Of a stretch of DNA of 64,000 nucleotides, positions 12,653-22,637 are shown in pieces. Origin of the DNA: Zantedeschia hybrid cultivar (taxonomy: Eukaryota; Streptophyta; Magnoliopsida; Alismatales; Araceae). Below the pieces are notes generated by a model, which was not told the DNA's origin, did not search any database, and saw only the letters and a program-made list of their open reading frames with translations. Position 1 is the first letter of the stretch. Each line of letters starts with the position of its first letter. A program made the position numbers and the translations under genes. Location of the stretch: positions 54,601,564 through 54,665,563 of the forward strand of contig JARZZO010000010.1 in the NCBI GenBank assembly GCA_030544215.1. Direction: 5' to 3'.

Positions 12653-12866
12653 GAGCGGCGGCGGGGGGGGCCGGGGAGGGGCTGAGGAAGGGGGGCGCCA
12701 GCAGCGTTTCTGCTGCTGGCGCCTGGTTCCCGATCCCCCCTTAAGGGGGGGATCGGGACCGGCCCGAACCGGACCAAATCGGGGCCGGACCGGCCAGTAA
12801 ATTCTCCCCCAAATCGGCTCAGGACCCGCCGATTCCGATTCGAATCGGCCGATTCCGCAATCCATG

Positions 12867-12874
12867 CTTTAGAG
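12867..12874. repeat. Right 8-bp target duplication of hAT element
   Basis: CTTTAGAG, an exact copy of 10239-10246. Copia leader sequence resumes after it. Confidence 0.85.
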
Positions 12875-13026
12875 AGAAGACCAAACATGAGGAATCACTG
12901 CGGGGTGATTCCACAGGGAACATAAGAGTACTGCAGTACGGTACTGTAGTGGTACTGTAGTGCGATACTATAGCAGGAAGAACGAAGAAAACAAAGTTTT
13001 GATGACTGGTCCTCCTTCCTTTAGGA
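12875..13026 (-). other. Copia 5' leader
   Basis: Untranslated leader between the primer binding site and the hAT insertion. It contains three GTACTGTAG-like repeats at about 12930-12970. No gene is visible. Confidence 0.6.
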
Positions 13027-13040
13027 TGGCTTTGATACCA
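13027..13040 (-). other. Primer binding site of copia element
   Basis: Minus-strand TGGTATCAAAGCCA directly follows the CA that ends the 5' LTR. It resembles the TGGTATCAGAGC site, complementary to initiator tRNA-Met, that plant copia elements commonly use. Confidence 0.88.
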
Positions 13041-13342
13041 TGTTGAATATTCGAAGTAACAAAAAAAAAAGAAAACTTAGAAGACAATGGAAGAAGTGAA
13101 TAGGAGGAGGGCGGCAGCCATGTGTGCAGCCGCATGCATATGCACCATTGTCCGCAGTTCTCTCTCTCTCTCTTTTATTCATTAGGGCAACAAGTTTAAA
13201 ATATTAAAAGGACAAAAATACCCCTCATAATAGGGGCTAAAGAGACAAATAAAAAAAGATACTAGCTACTCTCAAAATACTTAACACAAGAAGGAAAATA
13301 TAAAAGGACCAAAATGCCCTCTCACTTATGACTACGACTACA
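13041..13342 (-). repeat. 5' LTR of copia retrotransposon (302 bp)
   Basis: Complete LTR, read on the minus strand from TGTAGTCGTAGTC at 13342 to TATTCAACA at 13041, with the usual TG...CA ends. The primer binding site follows immediately. A short CT microsatellite lies at about 13158-13174. The first 135 bases correspond to the partial 3' LTR at 1-133. The target duplication cannot be checked because the other end lies outside the window. Confidence 0.9.
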
Positions 13343-14616
13343 AGGAAAAAGATTCTACGCCATGATAAAATGGGCCATAAATACAATGATGCATTAACTG
13401 AACTGAACTGGAGTTTAACTTCCAGTTCAAGTCTAACTTGATGTCTCCACACTATCTTACCTTGCAAGTTATTTCTTACCTGTAGTAATAGAGGAATTAC
13501 AAAAGACTGCTTTTACCTCTTTCCTCTTTGCATCAACTTTATCCGATCCATTGTCTTTTTCGTGACGTTATTTCTGGTTGTTTCCAAGGTTCGTGTATCG
13601 TTTATCCGTATCGGACCATATCTTCCCAGATATACAATACCAATCCTTCATGTCACATTATGGTCCATTTGGGAAGAGAGGAATTCCTGGATCTTTAATA
13701 AGGTAGCCTGACTGCTGGAGGCTGTAGTGGCTATGGCTCTTTGCGATGGGGTGGCTGTTTCTTCCCTCTTTTTTGTTCTTTGGGCTGGGATTAAGCTGGG
13801 CACCTCCTTGTTGCTGTTGTGAAGAGATTTTTGTGAGCATCCTTTCTACACATACATGTGCATCCCCCATTTTTTGATTAACACATACTCATGGTAATAT
13901 CCACTTTTAAAAAAAGGGCAAAACTAAATAACAATGCCACATTCCTTTCCACGTTCATGGATTGTGTTGTAAATTTGTAATCAAGTCTATCTAGTGACAT
14001 ATATAGATGATTCTGTGCCATGTTAGGTGTTTTGCATGTTGCTGATGAGTGCATTGAACTAGTTTACAACTTAAGTGGTTCATTGCCTATATCAATAGGA
14101 TTGTGGTCATTGTATAAATGATAAATCATGGTGTCCTAACTACAACTATGCTAAACTTGTGTTCAGTCTGTGTCTATGATGGTACGTTCTCAAGCACCTG
14201 AAGTAATGACTGTAAACAATACTTGCAGTAAGGTGTCGTACCATGTTTTACTTTATAATTAACTAAACCACATTTTATTCTTCTCCATGTTGTCTTTATA
14301 TTCAGTTTCCTCACAGAGAACCTTCCACGTGATATAGTAGATTGCCCAGCATATTATGGTAAAACTTGTCTATGTTTTGTCACTTGTAGTTGTAGCGGGC
14401 AACTTTCGGTAGAATCAACGTTGTTGAACTTTGCACTTGTACTGTTACTAAATCACTTTAGATTTTGTGGGGAAATGAATATTCTATCATTTTGGTTTAT
14501 CGCACTAACAAACTTCAGTGTGACTAGGGAAATCAATGCTGTCGTAAGAGTAGAAAGCATGATTTTGTAAATTTTATTGCCTTAGATGTTGGATGGCATG
14601 CCCTGATAGATCAGTA
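13343..14616. other. Non-coding, probable CstF-50 intron or flank
   Basis: No convincing exon. I looked for the WD-repeat exon that should precede 16018 and did not find it. The copia element may therefore sit in an intron of CstF-50, with earlier exons to the left of the window, or the gene may be truncated here. Confidence 0.5.
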
Positions 14617-14624
14617 TTCTATAG
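14617..14624. repeat. Left 8-bp target duplication of small hAT element
   Basis: TTCTATAG, matching TTCTCTAG at 15588-15595 with one change. Confidence 0.7.
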
Positions 14625-15260
14625 TAGGGGTGTCAATGGGCAGGCCCAACCTCAGCCCAGCTCAGTCAAAGGATTAAGCTCACCCAGACCCAAGCCTGGC
14701 CTAACTGAACGGGCTAATCTGTGAATTCAGTGTGGCAAGTCATTGAGCACCATGAGTGTGTATGGGCGTGGTGGCCATCCCCGTGACAGAGAGAGGAACA
14801 CGCCCCACCTGCAGAGCAAGCGGTGGTGCTCTGCGCTGCAGCCAGCACCAGAACAATGAGCCTTAATGGCTTCCTTCGCTGGAGATGACCTCCAGGACCC
14901 CGTCAAGTAACCTCAACACAGAAAGGGTACAATCACAAAGAGGGGGGGAAAAAGGATGGCATAGTCGGCAGAGTGGAGGATGAAGAAGGCATGCGGGGGA
15001 AGGCGACCTCGTACTAGATGGCAACCAGCTGAGCCTCCAAGAAGGCAGTGGACAATGAGGTCCTCCTTCCTAAGCCACTGCTTGAGATGGAGCTTGTGGG
15101 CGGGTATTTTGCATGATCTAGTGCAGTGGGTGCACCTATGGCTGCTTCCTCAGTTTACCTTCCCCTCACCGCTTCCACTGCATGTACTTGGCTGTGTTCC
15201 GCACCTTGCCGTCTTCTCCAATCTCCATGATTCCCCTGAATCCCAGACTGCGCACGCGTG

Positions 15261-15331
<71 letters not shown>

Positions 15332-15587
15332 TCCTCCCGTCATTGTGGGAAATGGACGCTGGACAGCCACGTGAGACATGAACGCTGGCTGGAGAAGCGG
15401 AGAGGAGTTAGGGTTTGTAAGATTTATTCCTAGCTGTGGGTCCAACGGGCCATATGCGGCTATGCGCGCAGCCTGGCCTGACCTGTCAAAAGACACGCTC
15501 GAATCATGGGCCTGTTTCATGACCCAAGCCTGGTCCATGATGGGCCCACTTGCTGGTCTTGCAGGCCCGACCAAATTGACACCCCTG
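14625..15587. mobile_element. Non-autonomous hAT element (963 bp)
   Basis: The ends are TAGGGGTGTCAAT and, reversed, CAGGGGTGTCAATT, the classic plant hAT terminus. An 8-bp duplication with one mismatch flanks it. Subterminal sequence is rich in GGGC and GCCC motifs. No transposase is encoded. It contains a GC-rich stretch and a long GA microsatellite. It lies upstream of the CstF-50 exon at 16018, probably in an intron. Confidence 0.82.
15261..15328. repeat. (CA)n(GA)n microsatellite
   Basis: Five CA units followed by about twenty-nine GA units, inside the small hAT element. Confidence 0.95.
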
Positions 15588-15595
15588 TTCTCTAG
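15588..15595. repeat. Right 8-bp target duplication of small hAT element
   Basis: TTCTCTAG, pairing with 14617-14624 (7 of 8 identical). Confidence 0.7.
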
Positions 15596-16017
15596 GCTTT
15601 GGATCACTGTGATAGATCACTTTGCTCAAGGCTTGGATCATTGTGGTGTTCTAATCTGTCACCTTTTTACGCATTCAAATGCTAAAATGAGATGGTAATG
15701 ATGCACGTCTACGAGTCAAAAAATTTGATATATAAATTTAACTTCAGTATGCTTGTTTTTTTTATCCTTTTTTCGAAAGTGAACTTCAGTATACTTGGTT
15801 GGTAATTTGTTTTTATATTAAACTTCAGTATGTTTTTTTTTTCCTTTTTTTTGAAAGTGAACTTCAGTTCAGTATGCTTGGTTGGTAGTTTGTTTCGAAG
15901 ATTCCAACTCTAATACATGCAATTTTGCCATGACTTAGAGGATTTTAAGTTCTTGTTTGTCCTGTCATTTTAATCTGATTTCCAGCTAATACCAAGACAT
16001 ATAACTTGGATCTCTAG

Positions 16018-17644
16018 GTTTATCCTATCCTGTGGGAAGGATTCTACTGCAAAGCTGTGGGAGGTGGCCACCGGTAGACTCGTCAAACAGTACCTAGGAG
16101 CGGTTCATACGCAGTTTCGCTGCCAGGTTGATTAACACCCATTAATCTGCTTCTTTGAATTATCATGCCACCTTAGTTTGTTGTAATGCTTAGTCTGTGC
16201 AAAACAAGCAGCCAAGACATTGTTTCTTGTGCTCTGCTATATTATTTAGGCGAGATATATTACTATTATTTTTCATAACAAGTAGAAAAGACATTGGCTC
16301 CATATTCTACTTTTTTTCAAGGGGAAAAATAGAGAGAAGACCTTGTTCTTAGATGGCAGATTATGAGGTTATTCCACGGGCAAAAGTATGAATTTCCTAA
16401 GCCTCTATTTGGTAACTGCATAATTATGCAGAAGAATATCCACCTCCATGTAGGTTATTTCACCTTTCATTATCTTTTTTTCTGTTGGACAAAAATGGTT
16501 TGGATAAGGAGAAATTTTAAGATGAAGTTGGAATATCCAGCTGTTTCCCTTCTAGTCGAAAGGAGACTCCCAGCAAAAATTGCCTGGTTATTTTGCTCTT
16601 TGACCAGATATTCTGACTCTTAACATGTTAATTGCCAGGCTGTTTTTAGACCCCTATTCTGCTCACTTATTCAATTGCCAAATGGGGGCTAAAAGAGAAG
16701 TTGATTCACCACGAGAGTGCTCCCTTTCCTCTCCTTCAAAGAGGGAAAATCATCCATTTTGCTCATTTTCAAAGAGAAAAAGATGAATATGCTTGTGAAC
16801 TTACTGCGTAATATGGCAGCCAGCCTCAGGCATGGTCAGCCATGCATGCAAAGGCATGTGTTCATGGTAATTGGTGTGAGGACCATGAGCATGTTGTTTG
16901 TTACGGCTTCACCTGGTTCATTCTTGAACAATGTAAACACCTTGCCTGGTGGCCACTGCTTGTTTGTTGGCAGACAAATCCTGTAACATCCTGCTGTTCC
17001 AGTCATAGTTTTTCCAGCATCTGGCCTGAACGGAGAGCATAACTTACAGCAGACAGCTGGTTCGGCAACCTGCAAGGCTAAAATAAATGGCAGTTACCAA
17101 GGAACATGATAGAAGATATGCATCCATTTCTCAGGAACAATTCACATATCTAAGTTTCTGCTTTTAAAGCCACTCAGAAGTTCGTTCCCAGTTGGGGTAT
17201 ACACTAAAACAGGGCACAATTTCATCCTGTATTGACTGTATCTCACTAGTGAACAGAGATCTAATGTAGACAGGTTTTGGGTAGAATAGCATAAGGAAGC
17301 CCATACTTAATAATTCAATAACGCCATAGCCCTTTATGAACTTCTACCCTATGAACAGTGAGTAAAGGCCTCTTTAAAGCTAAGAGGAGCACGGAGGATT
17401 TCTGCAAAACCTCCCTCACCCCTTCACTCTAAATTCGCATAGCTTTGCAGCCTCAAGAAAACAAATAAACCACATGACAAAGAAAAAGAATGTATGGTTG
17501 GGCAGATATCACTCTACCTGACTATGGCTCTGCTACTTTTGATTTTCCTCGATCAAAACCCATAGAGTTGCAAGCTGTCCTCACCTTTATCTGCCTGCCT
17601 TCAACTCTTCCTCAGCTGCCCCTTTGCTTCCGACTGCCTCTTCA

Positions 17645-17682
<38 letters not shown>

Positions 17683-19701
17683 TTTCCCTTCCCCACTTCC
17701 CGAAGGTGGCTAAGAAGGAGAAGGGGCAGGCGGCCACCACTTGGCTAAGATGGCTAATTGGGCATCAACTAAGAGCTCAATAAGCAACCACCCAAACCTG
17801 GCAGACATAAATGCGCATCCATATAACGTCCTTAATGTTCTTATAATTGTGTTTACACTTTACTTGGAGTCAAATATGACAAGGAATTAATGCAAGTTGT
17901 CAGCAGTGATCCTTCTCTAATATCGCATAATATGTTATCACAAGTCCTTTGTGTTGGCCTCGGCTACGGCAAACCCCACATGGGCGATGAATAGGATTTT
18001 CAAAAATGAAAAAAATGAAGAAAAGAATGGCAAGTAAATCACAGGAAATCAAGAGAGAGAGAGCAGTCACACCAAGATATAGGTTTTATAGTGGTTTTTC
18101 CAGATCCATTCCCCAGAGTACCCTTGGGAGTTTTTTTCCTTCACTAGGAAAAAAAACTAGTTTATGCCAGCTGGTTGATATGGTGTTGAGAAAACCAAAC
18201 CTATGCCTGCTTGATGTAATCGAAGGAAAGCTCAATAGAAATTAGCAGGAGCTTTGGAGCTTGCAGAAAGCTTTGGAAAACAAGAGTTTCTTTTAGATGA
18301 GCTGAAGAGACCTCCCAAAAGTTAACCCTCAATGAGAAAGAAGCTCCCTTAAATAGCCCCTTGAAACGTTATCTGGAGTGGAGTTGGTGGAAGTAGGGAG
18401 CGTCCAATTTGCAGTTGGTCAAATGCAACGATAAAGTAACTGGTGACTTCTATTTTCCAACTGTCAACTTGCCCAGGACAACTGTGGACGCAGTAGATTC
18501 TGTGCGGCTGCATGTCTCAAGTGTTATCTGGGAATGGTCATCATTCTCCATGAGAGGTTCTGTCCATGAGGGGTTCTGTCTGGACCTGGCTCAGACTATC
18601 ATTTGCTATCTCCCTTTTATAATTTGGACTGTTTTTGGCCTTTTGGCTCTTTACTAATACTCTGCACGTAATAGAGACAAATTTATCATTCGAATTAGGT
18701 TTTGTTAACATCAAACCAATCACCAGCTCAACACCATGGTTCATATAAATGAGCTGTCCTGAGATATGGAAAACTAGCACTTGGGTATATGATATCAGTG
18801 AGTTCTGTAAAATGCTGGTTCTACCCATACACAATATGGATGATCTTTCGTAGTCTATAGTATAAAAAGTGCTCCAATGTCAATTCTGCATTAATACACA
18901 GTTAATTGTCTTGGAAGCATAATATGAAATAATCACATTTCAGATTACTTCTGTTTGTATACACTTAAACTGCATGGTTGGCTGATAAGAGGTTAGACTG
19001 TATTGTACATGCATTTCTTCAGTCAGATAATAGATAGGGAACCAGATTGTTTCTGCTACCTTACGTGACCCATCGATGCTTCAATAACACCAATCAATCT
19101 GCATGGCTTAATGCTGAAGTGGCCAAGCCTTTGGCCCCCTCCTGCAACATCAGGTTTATGTACCACTTTCCACTGCTGGTGCATAGGCAGTGACAGTAAG
19201 CATGGCAAATATGTTCTACTTCCCATGAATGGGAGGTTGAGGTTTGGGTGCTAGCCAAAAATCTGTCAATTCTTTCAAGATTGGTCAACTCCTATGCCAA
19301 CCATGGATGAAGAGCGTAGTGTATAGGCTTGTTGTTTCCTTGTTTACAGTAACTGGCATTCGTAGGGGCCTCAAAAATAATGCGTGGAGTTGATCTTTTT
19401 TTCAGGCAGTTTTTAATGGAACAGAAGAATTTGTTCTGTCCATAGATGAAGCAAGCAATGAGGTTAGTTGCTATCTTATAGTACCTCCTTGAACTTTGGA
19501 GCCCAAATGTCATTTCCCAGTTAGTTATGGCTATATGCATGGCAGGTAATTGTTTGGGATGCAGTAACATCTGAGAAGGTAGCAAAATGGCCATCCAATC
19601 ATATGGGTGCACCACGTTGGATTGAACACTCCCCAACAGAGGCAGCCTTTATCACTTGCGGAAGCGATCGGTCTGTGAGATTTTGGAAGGAAAATTTGTA
19701 G
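16018..19701 (+). CDS. CstF50: Cleavage stimulation factor 50-kDa subunit (CstF-50), last three exons
   Basis: CstF-50 is the WD40 subunit of the nuclear complex that guides pre-mRNA 3'-end cleavage and polyadenylation. Three plus-strand exons are seen: 16018-16126, 19406-19462 and 19546-19701. The first encodes a WD repeat, ILSCGKDSTAKLWEVATGRL, ending LGAVHTQFRCQ. The second gives AVFNGTEEFVLSIDEASNE (19 residues). The third begins VIVWDAVTSEKVAKWPSNH and ends SVRFWKENL before TAG at 19699. All internal joins have AG/GT borders, and the two introns between the listed exons are phase 0. These residues match my recollection of the C terminus of plant CstF-50 closely and no lesion is seen. The N-terminal WD repeats and dimerisation domain are not in the window. 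A 3.3-kb intron separates the first two exons. Confidence 0.9.
16127..19405 (+). other. CstF-50 intron
   Basis: A 3.3-kb intron with GT and AG borders. It contains a (CT)n(CA)n microsatellite at 17642-17682 and unassigned AT-rich sequence. No second gene is visible. A stretch at about 17950-18700 could be old LTR-like sequence but has no matching boundaries. Confidence 0.75.
17642..17682. repeat. (CT)n(CA)n microsatellite
   Basis: About eleven CT units followed by about nine CA units within the CstF-50 intron. Confidence 0.95.
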
Positions 19702-22637
19702 GTATTTGGAAACTTTGTCTCTGCAATGACAGTTGTGTTTAGTTTTGTTGTTAGTTTCCTGTTGTAATTTGTCAGACTAAGCAACTGGCTCTACTTATGT
19801 CAAAATTGATCCACACAAGGTTAACTGACTCTTCTCTGTTAATCTTATGCCTTTTCTTTCTTCTCTGTTAGTCTATGCCTTTTCTTTTTCGTATCTCAGG
19901 GTAGAGAATCCTTGTAGAGACCGTGTCTGGCAGAATTTTTGCCCTGGGGATTATTCCCTCCATCGTGAGACATTCTTAAGTTCTTAACTGACTAGCAGCG
20001 GTTGAAGAGCCAAGGGTTGCTCGGTGTCATAAAATGTCGTAAACTAACAGTTTAAAATCATGTATTTTAAAATGGTGAAAATAAAGTCTTTGATTTTAGA
20101 ATCACTAGTTCTATAACCCCTGGTTTTGGTTTTTGGTAATTTTGGGCAAAAAATTGAAATGAGCTAAAAAGAGTGTTATATGGGTCAACTGATTTCAAAA
20201 CATGGCATTCTAAATGTACGGAAATGCCATAAAATAGTTTACAGTACGCCAAACATAAGGAAAAATCTCATTTTATGGTATTTTATAATATTTTACAGTA
20301 TTTTACAACACATCAAATGACCAAGTGGATAGAGTGAGTGTTCAGGACCAAATGCAGTGGTCTTGTGGCATGCCAGCATGGCGGAAGCAATGATGGAAGA
20401 TTCCGTTGATGATGGTTAGGCAATAGTCTAGGGTTTAAGGGCTTCTACTCCGATTTCTCTATATCAATGGTAATCTATCTTACCAGTCATACATTCTTGA
20501 AAAAATAGGAAGCTTTTTCCTCTACTTTTTTTTCCTCGTCATAATAGGCAGATTAATAAGACATGATCGAGTACCATTAGTATAGAGAGTAGAATAGACG
20601 ATCCTAATTTGAGAATCTGTAGAAATCGATGATATCAGAGGTAGAAAATGAACAGTATAAAACAAAGCCAATGGCGAGCATCACGGGAACAAGAAGCATC
20701 AATGGCACAACGACAGCTATGGCAATGCTGAAGTAAGAAATTAGTGAGCAAAACGAAAGCTGTCACATAGAAAGCTTGTGACAGAGGGCATGACCTCTGC
20801 TCATCCGGGAAAGAGCACTCACGGCAGTGACAAGTAGGAAGAAAGAATGGCAACAGGAAGGAGACATTTATGAAAGGATTCGGCATCTAATGTTTGGTTC
20901 CACGTCAAAAGCAGGGAAAATAATACAAGGTTTCTTATTCAACATCAGGTTATATAACCTAGTATACGTAGAAATGTTCACGGTATTTTCTAATGCAAAT
21001 TATAGAACCGGAACATCTTCGTACTATTGTAACTAAAAAGTTCTCATAGACCTTGAAAAAGTCGAAACAAAAAAGGCAATTGCCCAACATAGTCAATTAG
21101 AGACAGTTGCACCTCGGTCACAAGTTGCATAGTAAGAACATGCCGAGTAAGAACAAAAACATGTTTGGAAGCTAGTCAGGGAGGAACAACATTAATCCCA
21201 AGCCAGAAATTCTGAGAAGGGGTGGACTAGATTAATCATGTCTGAAATTGAGGAAAATTATTAGGTTGTATATGTGGGACTAAGACATCTTTTAGAGACA
21301 ACATTATGTAGATTTAACCTAAAAACAGCTATACCTCAACGGTTAAGACTATATGATGTGATAGTATAGTATCGAATCAGAACTTATATAGTACAACATG
21401 AACTAATCCGTGGACAAACCAAACAAAACTAGCGACTTTCTAATATTCCAGTCATGAGTTAGACAATAAAAGAGAGTTATCCATGGGACAAAAATAATCC
21501 ATGCCTAAGTCTGAAAACGTGACAGCAATAGAGCCACCATGATGTGAAGTTGCCGCCTCCTTTGTGTCTAGGGGTTGAAATAGAAATGACCTAGATTAAT
21601 CCCAATAAAGGAAAATGAGAAAAGAAGATTTATAACTAATAAATGCCCCTTGGAAACAAGGACATGCAGAGTCACCCAAAGCCCGAATACCTCACGAGTT
21701 AGATCAAAACAATGATATAAGTCATAGTTCCTCTATTGCAATAAAGGTCTCTGAACCTCTTTACATTAAAGCAACAAGGTATTCAACAAAAAGCAACGAG
21801 GAAGCAAATCGCCATCATCATCCTTCAGGCAAAGTTGAAGTCCCTTCATAATCTTTTACATTATTATGGGCACTCGATCTGATGAATAAATCTGCACCCC
21901 ATTCGTGGACTAACATGGAATGCAATGTGCTCGACCACGAACAAATGATTGGATTAATATGAAAAATCTAATGACAATGTGTTCTAATCTGGGTTATGCT
22001 GACTCGAAAATTAGTCACCATTCCTTTTTCGTTTGAGTCATTCATGCTACATTATTAGGAATAAAGTTCATGATTGATTGGACAAATACAAAGAATACAC
22101 TACGTCTGTTTGTAAATAGAGGAGTAACTTTAAGTGAAGACATCACAAGGCAAATGAAAGTGTTGAGCGAAGAACATGGCAACATTCCTCACAGATAATA
22201 AACACTATGATGAGAGGGTATTATTACAAGTACTTTGGAACTGAGTGTAATTTCAAGGCAAAATATGAGGGAACTTAGTATCCATCCCATACAGTAAGCC
22301 TGACCTGCAGAAGAAAACTTGACCCACAATTAATAGGAATAAAAAAGGTTCATCACTTCAGAAATAAATAAAATAAAGTCTCAGCGAAAGGTTCTTTGGA
22401 ACACAATATCATAAACGTCTCTTATGAAAAGTTGAGCCAACATATTATTCTAAAGCATACCAGTCCAGTGCAACCCATGGAAAAAAGATTGGTAAATAAG
22501 AAGTCTCAAGCAACACTGTGCTGAAGGGCTTCAAGTGACAAAATGCCCTTCAACCATTGAGAAATACTTGCAGATCAAATGGATGCCTTTGAACTGGTAT
22601 AAATGTGATTACTCTCGACTCAACATCACCAATATTC
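19702..22637. other. Intergenic region between two convergent genes
   Basis: Contains the CstF-50 3' UTR at the left and presumably the DUF2039 gene's 3' UTR at the right. I see only short open frames without recognisable motifs. Around 20030-20330 there are related GTCATAAAATG and TTTTATGGTATT phrases, too irregular to call a MITE. Confidence 0.5.

Larger units (their letters stand above)
10247..12866 (-). mobile_element. hAT DNA transposon (internally deleted) inside the copia leader
   Basis: A 2.6-kb element bounded by perfect 8-bp duplications CTTTAGAG. Its ends are imperfect inverted repeats: CAAGGAATTCCGGGTCGG on the left, and on the right CATGGATTGCGGAATCGG when reversed. GC-rich subterminal sequence built on GGGTCGG and GGATCGGGAC motifs sits at both ends. 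Inside, the minus strand keeps only what looks like the last part of a plant hAT transposase, so the copy is non-autonomous. About 0.7 kb of tandem repeats with hairpins and a GA microsatellite fill the rest. It inserted into the copia element between gag and the primer binding site. Confidence 0.85.

Noticed and set aside
15155..15607. Open frames with Ser-Leu or Arg-Glu dipeptide runs
   Set aside because: These are translations of the GA microsatellite.
17950..18710. Possible solo LTR beginning TGTTGG
   Set aside because: No matching end with a target duplication, no partner in the window, and no primer binding site.
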